Shown in pieces: positions 6,440-13,487 of a DNA stretch of 17,561 nucleotides. This DNA is from Planktothrix sp. UBA8402 (GTDB lineage: Bacteria; Cyanobacteriota; Cyanobacteriia; Cyanobacteriales; Microcoleaceae): positions 634 through 18,194 of the forward strand of contig DMPJ01000115.1 of NCBI GenBank assembly GCA_003456035.1, in the 5' to 3' direction. Each line of letters starts with the position of its first letter. The stretch's first letter is position 1. The notes beneath the pieces were generated by a model. It saw nothing but the letters and a program-made list of their open reading frames with translations. It was not told the DNA's origin and did no database searches. The position numbers and the translations under genes are program-made.

Positions 6440-8269
6440 ATGGAATTTTACCACTCTGTGCGTTATTCATCTGCCTTAGAACAAGCAATTGATCGGAATC
6501 CACTTATTGTAACACCAGAAACTTGTTTAGCAAATGTAATCAAAATACTGGGTCAATCTCAAAATCATTGCCTGTTGAATCCTAGTATTTCTTCAGGGGA
6601 AGACTCCAGAGCAAGTTGTGTCTTAGTCATTGATCAATACTCAGAAGAAATTATTCCTATTTTGGCTGATGAACAACCTCAAACTTCTTCGGTTTTGGGG
6701 ATTATCACCGAACAAGATATTGTGCAATTAATTGCAACAGAAATTTTAGATAATCCCATAAAAACACCATTAGATAAAATTAGAGTTGCTGAAATTATGT
6801 CTCCGATTTCTGTTAGTTTAACAGAATCTGATGATCAAGATATTTTTACTGCTTTATCATTATTTCGGCAACATCAAATTCTGCATTTACCTGTTTTAGA
6901 TAGTCGAGGACAATTAGTAGGAGTGATTACCCCAGAACGAATTCGCCGGGTTTTACAACCTGCTAATATTTTGAGATTACGACGAGTAGGAGATGAAATG
7001 ATTACCCAAGTAATTACGGCTCCAGTAACAACATCAGTATTAAGTTTAGCACAAATGATGGCAGCCAATCAAGCCAGTTGTGTAGTTATTTTTCAAACAG
7101 AAACTCTGAATAAATTAACCCCGATTGGATTAGTAACGGAACAGGATATTGTTGGGGCAGAATTTTTAGAATTAGATTTAAAGGTGACTCCGGCAACAAC
7201 GGTGATGAAAAATTTATCCTTTTATTTAAAAACTAATGATTCTTTATGGATGGCACATCAAGAAATGCAAAAGCAACAGGTACAACGACTAATAGTTTGT
7301 GGTGATGAAGGAGAGTTATTGGGAATAATTACACAGGTTAGTTTATTAAGAATGCTTGACCCGACGGAAATGTATCGAGTTGTTAAACAATTACAGCAAT
7401 CGGTACATCAGCTACAAACGGAAAAATTAGAACTGTTAAAAAACCGGAATGCTGAACTAGAAAAACAAGTTCAAGAACGCACTTCTAAAGTTCAGGAATT
7501 GCAACAGTTAAATATTCTCAAGGATGATTTTTTGAGTACGGTTTCCCATGAACTCCGCACTCCTTTAGCTAATATGAAAATGGCTATTTATATGTTAAAA
7601 ATAGCCCCAAATTCAGAACGAGGTCAGAAGTATTTAGAAATATTAGAATCTGAATGTATGCGAGAAACTAATTTAATTAATGATTTATTGGATTTACAAC
7701 GGTTAGAATCTTCTGCCGCACCTATTACCATCGACAGTTTAAATTTATTGGAATGGTTACCTAATATTGTCAATCCTTTTTATTCTCGTACCCAAGAACG
7801 GAATCAGGCGCTAAATGTCCAGTATTATCCAGATTTACAATCTATTAGAACTAATCCCAATAGTTTAGAAAGAATTGTAGTAGAATTGTTAAATAATGCC
7901 TGTAAATATACACCCAATGGAGGCGAAATTTTCTTGGGAATTCATTATCGTTCTTTGTCTAATTGGCTAGAATTAATTCCCACAACTAATAACAAACGTA
8001 AAAAAAAGAAACCAGATATTCCTTTACCCCTTCCCCCTATTTCTGACCCCTTACAAATTGTGATTCGTAACCAAGCCCAAATTCCTGAAACCGAACTCCC
8101 TCGAATTTTTGAGAAGTTTTATCGAGTCCCTAATGCCGACCCATGGAAACAAGGAGGAACCGGGTTAGGGTTGGCTTTAGTCCAAAAGTTAGTAGCACAA
8201 TTAAACGGAACAATTCAAGTGGAAAGTAGCCAAAATATCACTACTTTTACGATTGAATTTCCCTGTTAA
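6440..8269 (+). CDS. soluble sensor histidine kinase with four CBS domains
   Basis: The 609-residue protein has no signal peptide or membrane segment, so it should sense something in the cytoplasm. Two CBS pairs fill the N-terminal half (about 17-95, 113-173, 182-245 and 250-310). Their repeated endings GIITEQDIVQL, GVITPERIRRV, GLVTEQDIVGA and GIITQVSLLRM show the internal duplication. CBS pairs typically bind adenine nucleotides or SAM, so energy or nucleotide sensing is the likely input. A coiled coil (about 315-362) leads into the HisKA domain, with H-box STVSHELRTPLANM and phospho-acceptor His370. The ATPase domain has an N-box LLNNACKYTPNGG with Asn486, an F-box PRIFEKFYR and an intact G2 box GGTGLGLAL (572-580). 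Two oddities occur: the G1 box reads VIRNQAQIP (541-549), lacking the usual Asp and Gly residues, and a Lys/Pro-rich insert of about 33 residues (505-537) precedes it. No response regulator gene is adjacent. Confidence 0.93.
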   Translation: MEFYHSVRYSSALEQAIDRNPLIVTPETCLANVIKILGQSQNHCLLNPSISSGEDSRASCVLVIDQYSEEIIPILADEQPQTSSVLGIITEQDIVQLIATEILDNPIKTPLDKIRVAEIMSPISVSLTESDDQDIFTALSLFRQHQILHLPVLDSRGQLVGVITPERIRRVLQPANILRLRRVGDEMITQVITAPVTTSVLSLAQMMAANQASCVVIFQTETLNKLTPIGLVTEQDIVGAEFLELDLKVTPATTVMKNLSFYLKTNDSLWMAHQEMQKQQVQRLIVCGDEGELLGIITQVSLLRMLDPTEMYRVVKQLQQSVHQLQTEKLELLKNRNAELEKQVQERTSKVQELQQLNILKDDFLSTVSHELRTPLANMKMAIYMLKIAPNSERGQKYLEILESECMRETNLINDLLDLQRLESSAAPITIDSLNLLEWLPNIVNPFYSRTQERNQALNVQYYPDLQSIRTNPNSLERIVVELLNNACKYTPNGGEIFLGIHYRSLSNWLELIPTTNNKRKKKKPDIPLPLPPISDPLQIVIRNQAQIPETELPRIFEKFYRVPNADPWKQGGTGLGLALVQKLVAQLNGTIQVESSQNITTFTIEFPC

Positions 8270-8291
8270 GTTCAGTTCTTATTGAGCGAGT

Positions 8292-8407
8292 AAGGATCGC
8301 CGAAATCCTGTGCTGTTGGTATTTGATGAAATTCAAAGTTGGTGATTTCGCGATCGGATTTAGATTGGGCATTAGAGAGAATTGAACGAGTGTTGATGGC
8401 AAGTTAA
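8292..8407 (+). pseudogene. remnant of a class-III PLP aminotransferase (internal deletion)
   Basis: Two short coding scraps in different + frames lie between the histidine kinase and cobK. The first, at 8292-8336, reads KDRRNPVLLVFDEIQ. This matches the class-III aminotransferase segment before and around the PLP-binding Asp (typical form LCDxxxxLLIFDEVQTG). The second, at 8336-8407, reads KLVISRSDLDWALERIERVL followed by MAS and a stop. This is typical of the C-terminal helix of the same family. They meet at 8336 with a frame change, so everything between the central motif and the C-terminus is missing. No start codon or N-terminal half is present. The family assignment comes from motif recognition only. 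Each scrap is short, but having both in the right order makes chance unlikely. Confidence 0.5.
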
Positions 8408-8419
8408 TTAACTTTTGAT

Positions 8420-8452
8420 AGAAACCCGGGTTTTCCCATAAATCGGGTTTCT
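8420..8452. repeat. AGAAACCCG/CGGGTTTCT inverted repeat before cobK
   Basis: AGAAACCCG (8420-8428) pairs perfectly with CGGGTTTCT (8444-8452) around a 15-base loop, ending 17 bases before the cobK ATG. It belongs to the same sequence family as the palindromes at 15656-15672 and 15767-15779. As RNA it could terminate upstream transcripts or fold next to the cobK ribosome-binding region (GGGGA at 8458-8462). Confidence 0.6.
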
Positions 8453-8469
8453 CAACTGGGGATTTTCAA

Positions 8470-9219
8470 ATGACTAATAATAAAAGAGTGTTGATTTTAG
8501 GTGGAACGGGAGAAGCGGCGGCATTAGCGGCTAAAATTGAGGAAATTCCGGGTGTAGATGCGATCGCCTCTTTTGCCGGTTGGACTAGACAGCATATTAC
8601 TCTCACAACCCCTTCCCGTACAGGTGGTTTTGGCGGTGCAACTGGGTTAGCAAATTATCTGCGCCAGGAAGGAATTGATTTTTTAATTGATGCCACCCAT
8701 CCCTTTGCCGCGCAAATTTCTTTTAATGCCGCTTTAGCTGCCTCGGAGTGTGGTATTCCTCGATTAATTTTAAGTCGTCCAGCTTGGGAAAAAGTACCGG
8801 GAGATCGTTGGATTGAAGTCGAAAGTAATCAAGCAGCGGCGAATATTTTACCGGGGTTAGCTGAACGAATTTTTCTTACTATTGGTCGGCAAGAACTCGC
8901 AACTTATGCCCATTTAAAAGGTATCTGGTTTTTGATGCGGATGATTGACCCACCGGAACTGGATGCAACCACACCAACCGGAAAATTATTGTTAGAACGG
9001 GGGCCTTTTTCTTTGGAGTCAGAGCGATCGCTTTTACAAGAATATCAAATTGGTGCGATCGTGAGTAAAAATAGCGGCGGTGATGCTACTTACGCCAAAA
9101 TTATCGCCGCCAGAGAGTTAGGAATTACAGTAGTAATGGTGCAACGTCCACCTGTGCCTGAAGGGGAAAAAGTGGCGGATATTAAAAGTGTCGTAGCCTG
9201 GTTAGAAAAAAGATTATAA
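8470..9219 (+). CDS. cobK: precorrin-6A reductase CobK/CbiJ
   Basis: This enzyme reduces one double bond of the corrin precursor macrocycle (precorrin-6A to 6B, or the cobalt form) using NADPH. The 249-residue length is normal. The N-terminal nucleotide-binding strand-loop is ILGGTGEAAALAA (10-22). The family blocks FAGWTRQHITL (about 35-45), the glycine-rich TGGFGGATGLANYL (51-64), LIDATHPFAAQIS (71-83) and FLTIGRQEL (137-145) follow in order, and the C-terminal half contains IVSKNSGGDATYAKIIAARE. These are characteristic of CobK/CbiJ. It is transcribed towards cobL, with only four bases between the two stop codons. It lies outside the riboswitch-controlled operon on the left side of cobL, so it must have its own promoter upstream or read-through. 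None was convincing in the 200 bases before it, which hold a gene remnant and a hairpin. Confidence 0.93.
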   Translation: MTNNKRVLILGGTGEAAALAAKIEEIPGVDAIASFAGWTRQHITLTTPSRTGGFGGATGLANYLRQEGIDFLIDATHPFAAQISFNAALAASECGIPRLILSRPAWEKVPGDRWIEVESNQAAANILPGLAERIFLTIGRQELATYAHLKGIWFLMRMIDPPELDATTPTGKLLLERGPFSLESERSLLQEYQIGAIVSKNSGGDATYAKIIAARELGITVVMVQRPPVPEGEKVADIKSVVAWLEKRL

Positions 9220-9231
9220 ATATTTATAATC
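9212..9231. repeat. perfect 20-bp AT palindrome at the cobK/cobL stop codons
   Basis: The sequence GATTATAAATATTTATAATC is a perfect inverted repeat centred on the gap between the two converging genes. It contains the last Leu codon and the TAA stop of both cobK and cobL (both end TTA TAA). As RNA it gives a weak, all-AT hairpin from either strand. It may be a bidirectional terminator or a coincidence of identical gene ends. Confidence 0.6.
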
Positions 9232-10456
9232 CCGGTTTCACTACAACCCATTGCGTTACAGGTGCCATTGCTTTCCAACCTAAAAATTTGCCGATCGGTT
9301 CGGCTTTTTGAATGCCAATCCGAGTTAGTTCTCCCCCTAGTTTACTATGCCATTGAAGTAGGATTAATTCGCTTTCGACTGTAACAGTATTGGTAACAAG
9401 ACGACCGCCTTGGCGCAGTGCTGACCAACAGGTTTCAAATAATTCTGGTTCTGTGATTCCACCACCGATAAAAATAGCGTCGGGTTGAGGTAAATCTTGG
9501 AGGGCGATCGGTGCTGTTCCGGCTACGATTTTGAGATGGGGAGTTCCCAAGGCGATCGCATTATCGGCAATGTATTGTAATCGGGTGGGATGATGTTCGA
9601 TGGCGATACTCTGGCAACGGCGATCGCTCCGCATCCACTCAATCCCAATTGAACCACAACCCGCCCCTACATCCCACAGCAGTTGTCCGGGTAAGGGAGC
9701 CAATGCAGTCAGGGTTATAGCACGAACTTCTCTTTTTGTCAACTGTCCATCATGCTGATAGGCAATATCGGGAAGTCCGGGGAGGCGAGGCGCAAGGGTG
9801 AGGGGTTTGGAGGAGATGCAGGTAATGGCGATGACGTTCAAATCTGCGATATCTGTAAATTCCCCAGGGTTGGCGATGCCTTCAATTTGGCGCTCTCGCG
9901 TTCCCCCTAGATGCTCTAAAACGATGATGCGACTCTCGCCAAAACCCCGTTCGGTGAGAATTTGGGCTGCGATCGCCGGAGTCTGTGCATCGGCACTCAG
10001 CACTAACAGTTTAGCACCCTGATAAAGCACCGCATTCAACAAAGCCGGAGGGCGACCGCACAAACTCAAAGTTTCCACCTCACTTAGCGACCAACCCAAA
10101 CGACTACAGGCGAGACTGAAGGTAGAAGCAGATGGAATAATCGTCATTTCGCTAATAGGAATGTGGCGGGTGAGGGTAACGCCAATTCCGTAGCACATCG
10201 GATCGCCACTCGCCAAAACGCAGACAGATTGACCGCGACGGCGGATAATCTCGTTAACGGAGTCCTGTAGGGGAGAAGTCCAGAGAAGTTTTTCCCGTCG
10301 ATCTTCTGAAGGTAACATCGCCAGATGACGTTCACCGCCGACAATAACTGATGCCAGAGATAGGAGACTTCGCCCCACTGAACTTAATCCCTCTAACCCA
10401 TCTTCGCCAATTCCTATAATCGATAGCCATTTCGACTTGCAATTCCGATCCGTCAT
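9224..10456 (-). CDS. cobL: precorrin-6Y C5,15-methyltransferase (decarboxylating), CbiE-CbiT fusion
   Basis: CobL methylates C5 and C15 of the ring with SAM and removes the C12 acetate carboxyl, giving precorrin-8. From the ATG at 10456 the protein has 410 residues, the usual fused length. The CbiE half (1 to about 215) shows the tetrapyrrole methylase pattern: IIGIGEDGLEGLS (13-25), LASGDPMCYGIG (81-92) and the IPSASTFSLACSRLGW block. The CbiT half (about 225-410) has the linker QLTKREVRAI and class I SAM motif DVGAGCGSIGIEW (262-274), followed by PDAIFIGGG. A longer frame starting at a TTG at 10537 would translate the antisense of the riboswitch and is rejected. There is no good Shine-Dalgarno before the ATG. 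It is divergent from the riboswitch-led operon, so its promoter must overlap the riboswitch DNA. HIP1 palindromes are frequent in it and it is visibly richer in GC than the left half of the window. Confidence 0.94.
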   Translation of the reverse strand: MTDRNCKSKWLSIIGIGEDGLEGLSSVGRSLLSLASVIVGGERHLAMLPSEDRREKLLWTSPLQDSVNEIIRRRGQSVCVLASGDPMCYGIGVTLTRHIPISEMTIIPSASTFSLACSRLGWSLSEVETLSLCGRPPALLNAVLYQGAKLLVLSADAQTPAIAAQILTERGFGESRIIVLEHLGGTRERQIEGIANPGEFTDIADLNVIAITCISSKPLTLAPRLPGLPDIAYQHDGQLTKREVRAITLTALAPLPGQLLWDVGAGCGSIGIEWMRSDRRCQSIAIEHHPTRLQYIADNAIALGTPHLKIVAGTAPIALQDLPQPDAIFIGGGITEPELFETCWSALRQGGRLVTNTVTVESELILLQWHSKLGGELTRIGIQKAEPIGKFLGWKAMAPVTQWVVVKPGL

Positions 10457-10476
10457 GTCTAAAAAAATTTGAACTG

Positions 10477-10485
10477 TGGTATAAT
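10477..10485 (+). promoter_or_regulatory. extended -10 promoter of the cob operon riboswitch transcript
   Basis: TGGTATAAT is a perfect TATAAT (10480-10485) preceded by the TGn of an extended -10 element. It ends five bases before the predicted 5' boundary of the cobalamin riboswitch, exactly where a promoter for that RNA is expected. No good -35 hexamer is seen, as is common with extended -10 promoters. Confidence 0.55.
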
Positions 10486-10490
10486 TATTG

Positions 10491-10622
10491 AGCTTGTCTT
10501 TGGGAAAGTCCGGTGCGATTCCGGTACTGTGCCGCAACTGTAATCAAGTTAAAAGTAAAAAGAAAATACTCAACAGTGCATTTTCCCTTTTTCCTTGTGA
10601 GTCAGAACACCAATTGTAAGCT
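10491..10622 (+). promoter_or_regulatory. adenosylcobalamin riboswitch
   Basis: This RNA binds adenosylcobalamin and lowers expression of the downstream biosynthetic genes. The conserved core is visible. GGGAAAGTCCGGTGCGATTC, with its matching CCGG stem, begins at 10502. The B12 box region GCCGCAACTGTAATC is at 10531-10545. The 3' conserved segment AGTCAGAACACC is at 10600-10611 (family form close to agCCAGgAgACC). AGCTT (10491-10495) pairs with AAGCT (10618-10622) to close stem P1. It lies 66 bases upstream of the cobG start, and the operon it leads makes its own ligand, so feedback control is the clear reading. The peripheral region (10546-10595) is AT-rich and less like the consensus. Confidence 0.92.
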
Positions 10623-10658
10623 TTTTAAGAGTAGATAGAAACCTAATTTTCTAACTAC

Positions 10659-10679
10659 TTCTCTGCGTCGCATGGAGAA
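10659..10679 (+). promoter_or_regulatory. possible ribosome-site sequestering hairpin (riboswitch expression platform)
   Basis: TTCTCT (10659-10664) can pair with GGAGAA (10674-10679), including one T-G wobble. GGAG is the likely ribosome-binding site of cobG, whose GTG follows at 10689. No terminator hairpin with a T-run is seen between the aptamer and the gene. Translation control by hiding this site is therefore the more likely output. The pairing is short and is an inference from sequence only. Confidence 0.35.
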
Positions 10680-10688
10680 AAAACAACT

Positions 10689-12098
10689 GTGAATTGGTTA
10701 GTTGAAGCAAATGTTTGTCCGGGTTTGTTTTACGGAACTCCTGCCCAAGACGGGTTTTTAATTCGCATCCGCACCCCGGGTGGATGGCTGAATTCTGAAC
10801 AGGGAAAGGCGATCGCTACTTTGCTCGAACAGTGGCATAGTACAATACAAGTTACTAATCGGGCAAATCTGCAAATTCGGGGCGTTCAAAAATCACCCAC
10901 TTTAGAAGACTTTCAAACCTTACAAAAATTAGGGTTAGCCGCCCATAATCCCAGTATCGATCACCTGCGTAACATTATGAGCAGTCCTACTGCTGGAATT
11001 GACTGCCAAGAATTAATCGATACTCGTCAATTAGTCCAAGAATTGGATAATTTTATCCAAAATCATCCATCAATTGCCGAACTGAGTCCTAAATTTAGCA
11101 TCGGCATTGATGGCGGTGGTGCAGTCGGAATTGGCACTCGTTCAACTATAGCCTGGGAACACCGCTATAACGAAATTCAGCTATCAGCAATTGCCCTCAA
11201 TAATTGGACAAATTTAACTTCTAGTGTTTGCTTTCGATTGGCACTGGGAGGCGATAAACAATTATCGGATACCGATCTATTAATTGAGCCAAAAAACTGT
11301 TTATCTGTAGTGGCAGCACTGGTAACAGTTTATCTGGATTATGTCAAACAAACCCCATCCATAAATGGGAAAAAACCTCGGATGAAACACTTGCTAAAAG
11401 ATTGGGGAGTGGAAAAATATCTCGAACAAGTTAACTCTCGATTAAATCATCCTTTAGAGCGGAATGTTACTGGCTCAACATTACCCACTCAACCCTATTT
11501 TCATTTAGGAATTCATCCTCAAAAGCCAGCCGGATTATCTTATATTGGCTTATCATTAAGATTAGGACAATTGACGGCTACTCAATTATGGGGATTAGTA
11601 GAACTGTCGGAAACTTTTGGTAGCAATCAGTTACGATTAACTCCTTGGCAGACTATTATATTACCCGATATTCCTGATGAAAAAGTGTCAGAATTGTTGC
11701 CAAAACTGGCATCATTAGGATTATCTGCTTCTAGGGGATGGGATTGTGCGATCGTTGCCTGTGGCGGAAAACCAGGTTGTGCGGTGGCGGCAACTGCAAC
11801 TCAAATTCATGCGACCATGCTGGCAGATTATTTGAACGATCGCTTAACCTGCAATTCTCCTGTTAATATTCATTTGACAGGTTGTGCCAAATCCTGCGCT
11901 CAACCCAGTCCAGCAGAAATTACACTTTTGGGAACTACAATTGAGCAAAATGGCGAAATAATTGAAGGCTATAAAGTCTATATTGGCGATGATAAAAAAT
12001 CGTTAAAATTCCCCATATTTGAAGGAGAATTTGCGAAGATTCCCCCGATAATAGCACAATTTTTAATCTCCCAAAAATTGCAGAGTTCACAACAATGA
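10689..12098 (+). CDS. cobG: precorrin-3B synthase CobG (siroheme/Fe-S reductase fold)
   Basis: CobG is a monooxygenase related to nitrite/sulfite reductases. In the oxygen-dependent pathway it hydroxylates precorrin-3A and forms the gamma-lactone that primes ring contraction. The 469-residue protein has the two ferredoxin-like half-domains (SGRLR-type VTNRANLQIRG near residue 60 and LGQL..LWGLVELSETFGSNQLRLTPWQT further on). The [4Fe-4S] ligands follow the C-x5-C-n-C-x3-C pattern: Cys358 and Cys364 in ACGGKPGC, and Cys399 and Cys403 in GCAKSC. The start is a GTG at 10689 with GGAG 12 bases upstream. The nearby ATG at 10672 is in another frame and closes after six codons. It is the first gene after the riboswitch and overlaps cobH by four bases. 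A plain sulfite/nitrite reductase is unlikely given the length and the operon. It sits oddly with CbiG and CbiD, which belong to the anaerobic route. Confidence 0.9.
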   Translation: MNWLVEANVCPGLFYGTPAQDGFLIRIRTPGGWLNSEQGKAIATLLEQWHSTIQVTNRANLQIRGVQKSPTLEDFQTLQKLGLAAHNPSIDHLRNIMSSPTAGIDCQELIDTRQLVQELDNFIQNHPSIAELSPKFSIGIDGGGAVGIGTRSTIAWEHRYNEIQLSAIALNNWTNLTSSVCFRLALGGDKQLSDTDLLIEPKNCLSVVAALVTVYLDYVKQTPSINGKKPRMKHLLKDWGVEKYLEQVNSRLNHPLERNVTGSTLPTQPYFHLGIHPQKPAGLSYIGLSLRLGQLTATQLWGLVELSETFGSNQLRLTPWQTIILPDIPDEKVSELLPKLASLGLSASRGWDCAIVACGGKPGCAVAATATQIHATMLADYLNDRLTCNSPVNIHLTGCAKSCAQPSPAEITLLGTTIEQNGEIIEGYKVYIGDDKKSLKFPIFEGEFAKIPPIIAQFLISQKLQSSQQ

Positions 12099-12730
12099 AT
12101 AAGATTGAATATATTCGGAATGGCGACGATATTTACCGGAAATCTTTTGCAATTATTCGGGCTGAAACTAACTTAGAAAATCTACCCGATGATTTAGCTC
12201 ATGTTGCGGTTCGTCTAATTCATTCCTGTGGGATGACAGATATAACCCAAGATTTAGAAGCCTCATCGGATGCGGTGAAAATCGGACGGAATGCCCTTTC
12301 TCAAGGTGCATCAATTCTCTGTGATTCTCAAATGGTAGCTAATGGAATTACCAAAGCGCGTTTACCTCAAAATAATCAGATTATTTGTACGCTCAATCAT
12401 CCAGAAGTGACCGAGTTAGCCCGTCAAATTAATAATACTCGATCGGCTGCCGCTTTAGAGTTTTGGCGATCGAATTTAGCCGGATCGGTGGTAGCAATTG
12501 GTAATGCACCAACAGCACTTTTTCACTTACTAGAATTGCTCGATGAAGGTGTAGCAAAACCTGCTTTAATTTTAGGTTTTCCGGTTGGATTTGTGGGAGC
12601 GGCAGAATCGAAGCTAGAATTAGCAGCAAATAGTCGCGGAGTGCCATTTATTACCCTGCACGGACGTAGGGGAGGAAGTGCGATCGCGGCAGCAGCAGTA
12701 AATGCCTTAGCAAAAGAGAACGAATTATGA
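12095..12730 (+). CDS. cobH: precorrin-8X methylmutase CobH/CbiC
   Basis: CobH moves the methyl group from C11 to C12 of precorrin-8, giving hydrogenobyrinate (or the cobalt equivalent). The 211-residue protein has the usual length and the active-site motif RLIHSCGM at residues 40-47. Its His43 corresponds to the catalytic His43 of Pseudomonas denitrificans CobH. Other family blocks are GASILCDSQMVANGI (about 70-84), GNAPTALFHLLEL, the ILGFPVGFVGAAESK segment and the C-terminal GRRGGSAIAAAAVNAL. It overlaps cobG by ATGA at 12095-12098 and cobI by ATGA at 12727-12730, which shows translational coupling inside the riboswitch operon. Nothing is missing or unusual. Confidence 0.96.
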   Translation: MNKIEYIRNGDDIYRKSFAIIRAETNLENLPDDLAHVAVRLIHSCGMTDITQDLEASSDAVKIGRNALSQGASILCDSQMVANGITKARLPQNNQIICTLNHPEVTELARQINNTRSAAALEFWRSNLAGSVVAIGNAPTALFHLLELLDEGVAKPALILGFPVGFVGAAESKLELAANSRGVPFITLHGRRGGSAIAAAAVNALAKENEL

Positions 12731-13431
12731 CTAAATTAGGGAAACTTTATGGATTAGGAATTGGCCCTGGCGATCCCGAATTGCTGACGCTAAAAGCACA
12801 CCGAATTTTAACAACTGTTCCGGTAATTGCTTATCCTACTTTAGAAAATGGCAAGGTTTTGGCACGGGCAATTGTGGCGGATTTCATTCTTCCCCACCAG
12901 ATAGAAATTCCCATGCCATTACCGTTTAGTGTAGAGCGAAGTTCTCAACCCCATTATGATATTGCTGCCGAAAACATTGCCGAACATTTAAGCTTAGGTC
13001 GAGATGTTGCGGTGCTATGTGTAGGCGATCCGATGTTGTATGGCACTTTTATGTACATCTTTAATCGCTTATCCGATCGGTTTTCAATTGAAGTAGTACC
13101 CGGAATTTCTTCGATGATGGCAAGTGCAGCAATGCTGGGCGTACCTATCACTTATCGAAATGATGTATTTAGCATCTTGCCTGCTACTTTAGAGGCAGAA
13201 ATATTGCGCGATCGCCTATCATTTATCGATGCAGCAGCTATTATTAAATTAGGCAGACATTTCGCTAAAGTTCGTGATATTCTTAATGAATTAGGATTAT
13301 TAGAACGCGCCCTCTATATCGAACGAGCCACCTTACCCAATCAGCAAATTATTCCGATTACCGAAATCGATCCAATTGCTGTTACCTACTGGTCATTAAT
13401 TCTAATTCCTAGTAAAACTAAACCCAAATAA
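12727..13431 (+). CDS. cobI: precorrin-2 C20-methyltransferase CobI/CbiL
   Basis: CobI uses SAM to methylate C20 of precorrin-2 and commits the tetrapyrrole to corrin synthesis rather than siroheme. The 234-residue protein has the tetrapyrrole methylase opening LYGLGIGPGDPELLTLKAHR (8-27), the CVGDPMLYGTFMY loop (about 98-110), VVPGISSMMASAAMLGVPI, and the INLNELG-type C-terminal half. YPTLENGKVLARAIVADF near residue 40 distinguishes the C20 enzymes from other members. It overlaps the end of cobH by four bases and is followed after 56 bases by the preferred start of the Uma2 gene. It is part of the riboswitch-led operon. Confidence 0.94.
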   Translation: MTKLGKLYGLGIGPGDPELLTLKAHRILTTVPVIAYPTLENGKVLARAIVADFILPHQIEIPMPLPFSVERSSQPHYDIAAENIAEHLSLGRDVAVLCVGDPMLYGTFMYIFNRLSDRFSIEVVPGISSMMASAAMLGVPITYRNDVFSILPATLEAEILRDRLSFIDAAAIIKLGRHFAKVRDILNELGLLERALYIERATLPNQQIIPITEIDPIAVTYWSLILIPSKTKPK

Positions 13432-13440
13432 AGCAATCTA

Positions 13441-13460
13441 TAATGGAATTTAATGGAATT
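13441..13460 (+). repeat. tandem duplication of a 10-base unit
   Basis: TAATGGAATT occurs twice in direct succession, immediately after cobI and before the Uma2 gene. Each copy carries an ATG (13443 and 13453). The exact tandem copy lies at the left boundary of a gene that looks foreign to the operon. It may be a slippage duplication or a trace of the insertion. Confidence 0.6.
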
Positions 13461-13487
13461 TTGCGATCGTTCATAGAGGCTGCTAAC

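Noticed and set aside
10457..10537. Extension of cobL to a TTG at 10537
   Set aside because: The extra 27 residues are the antisense of the riboswitch core; CobL proteins start close to the WLSIIGIG motif, which fits the ATG at 10456.
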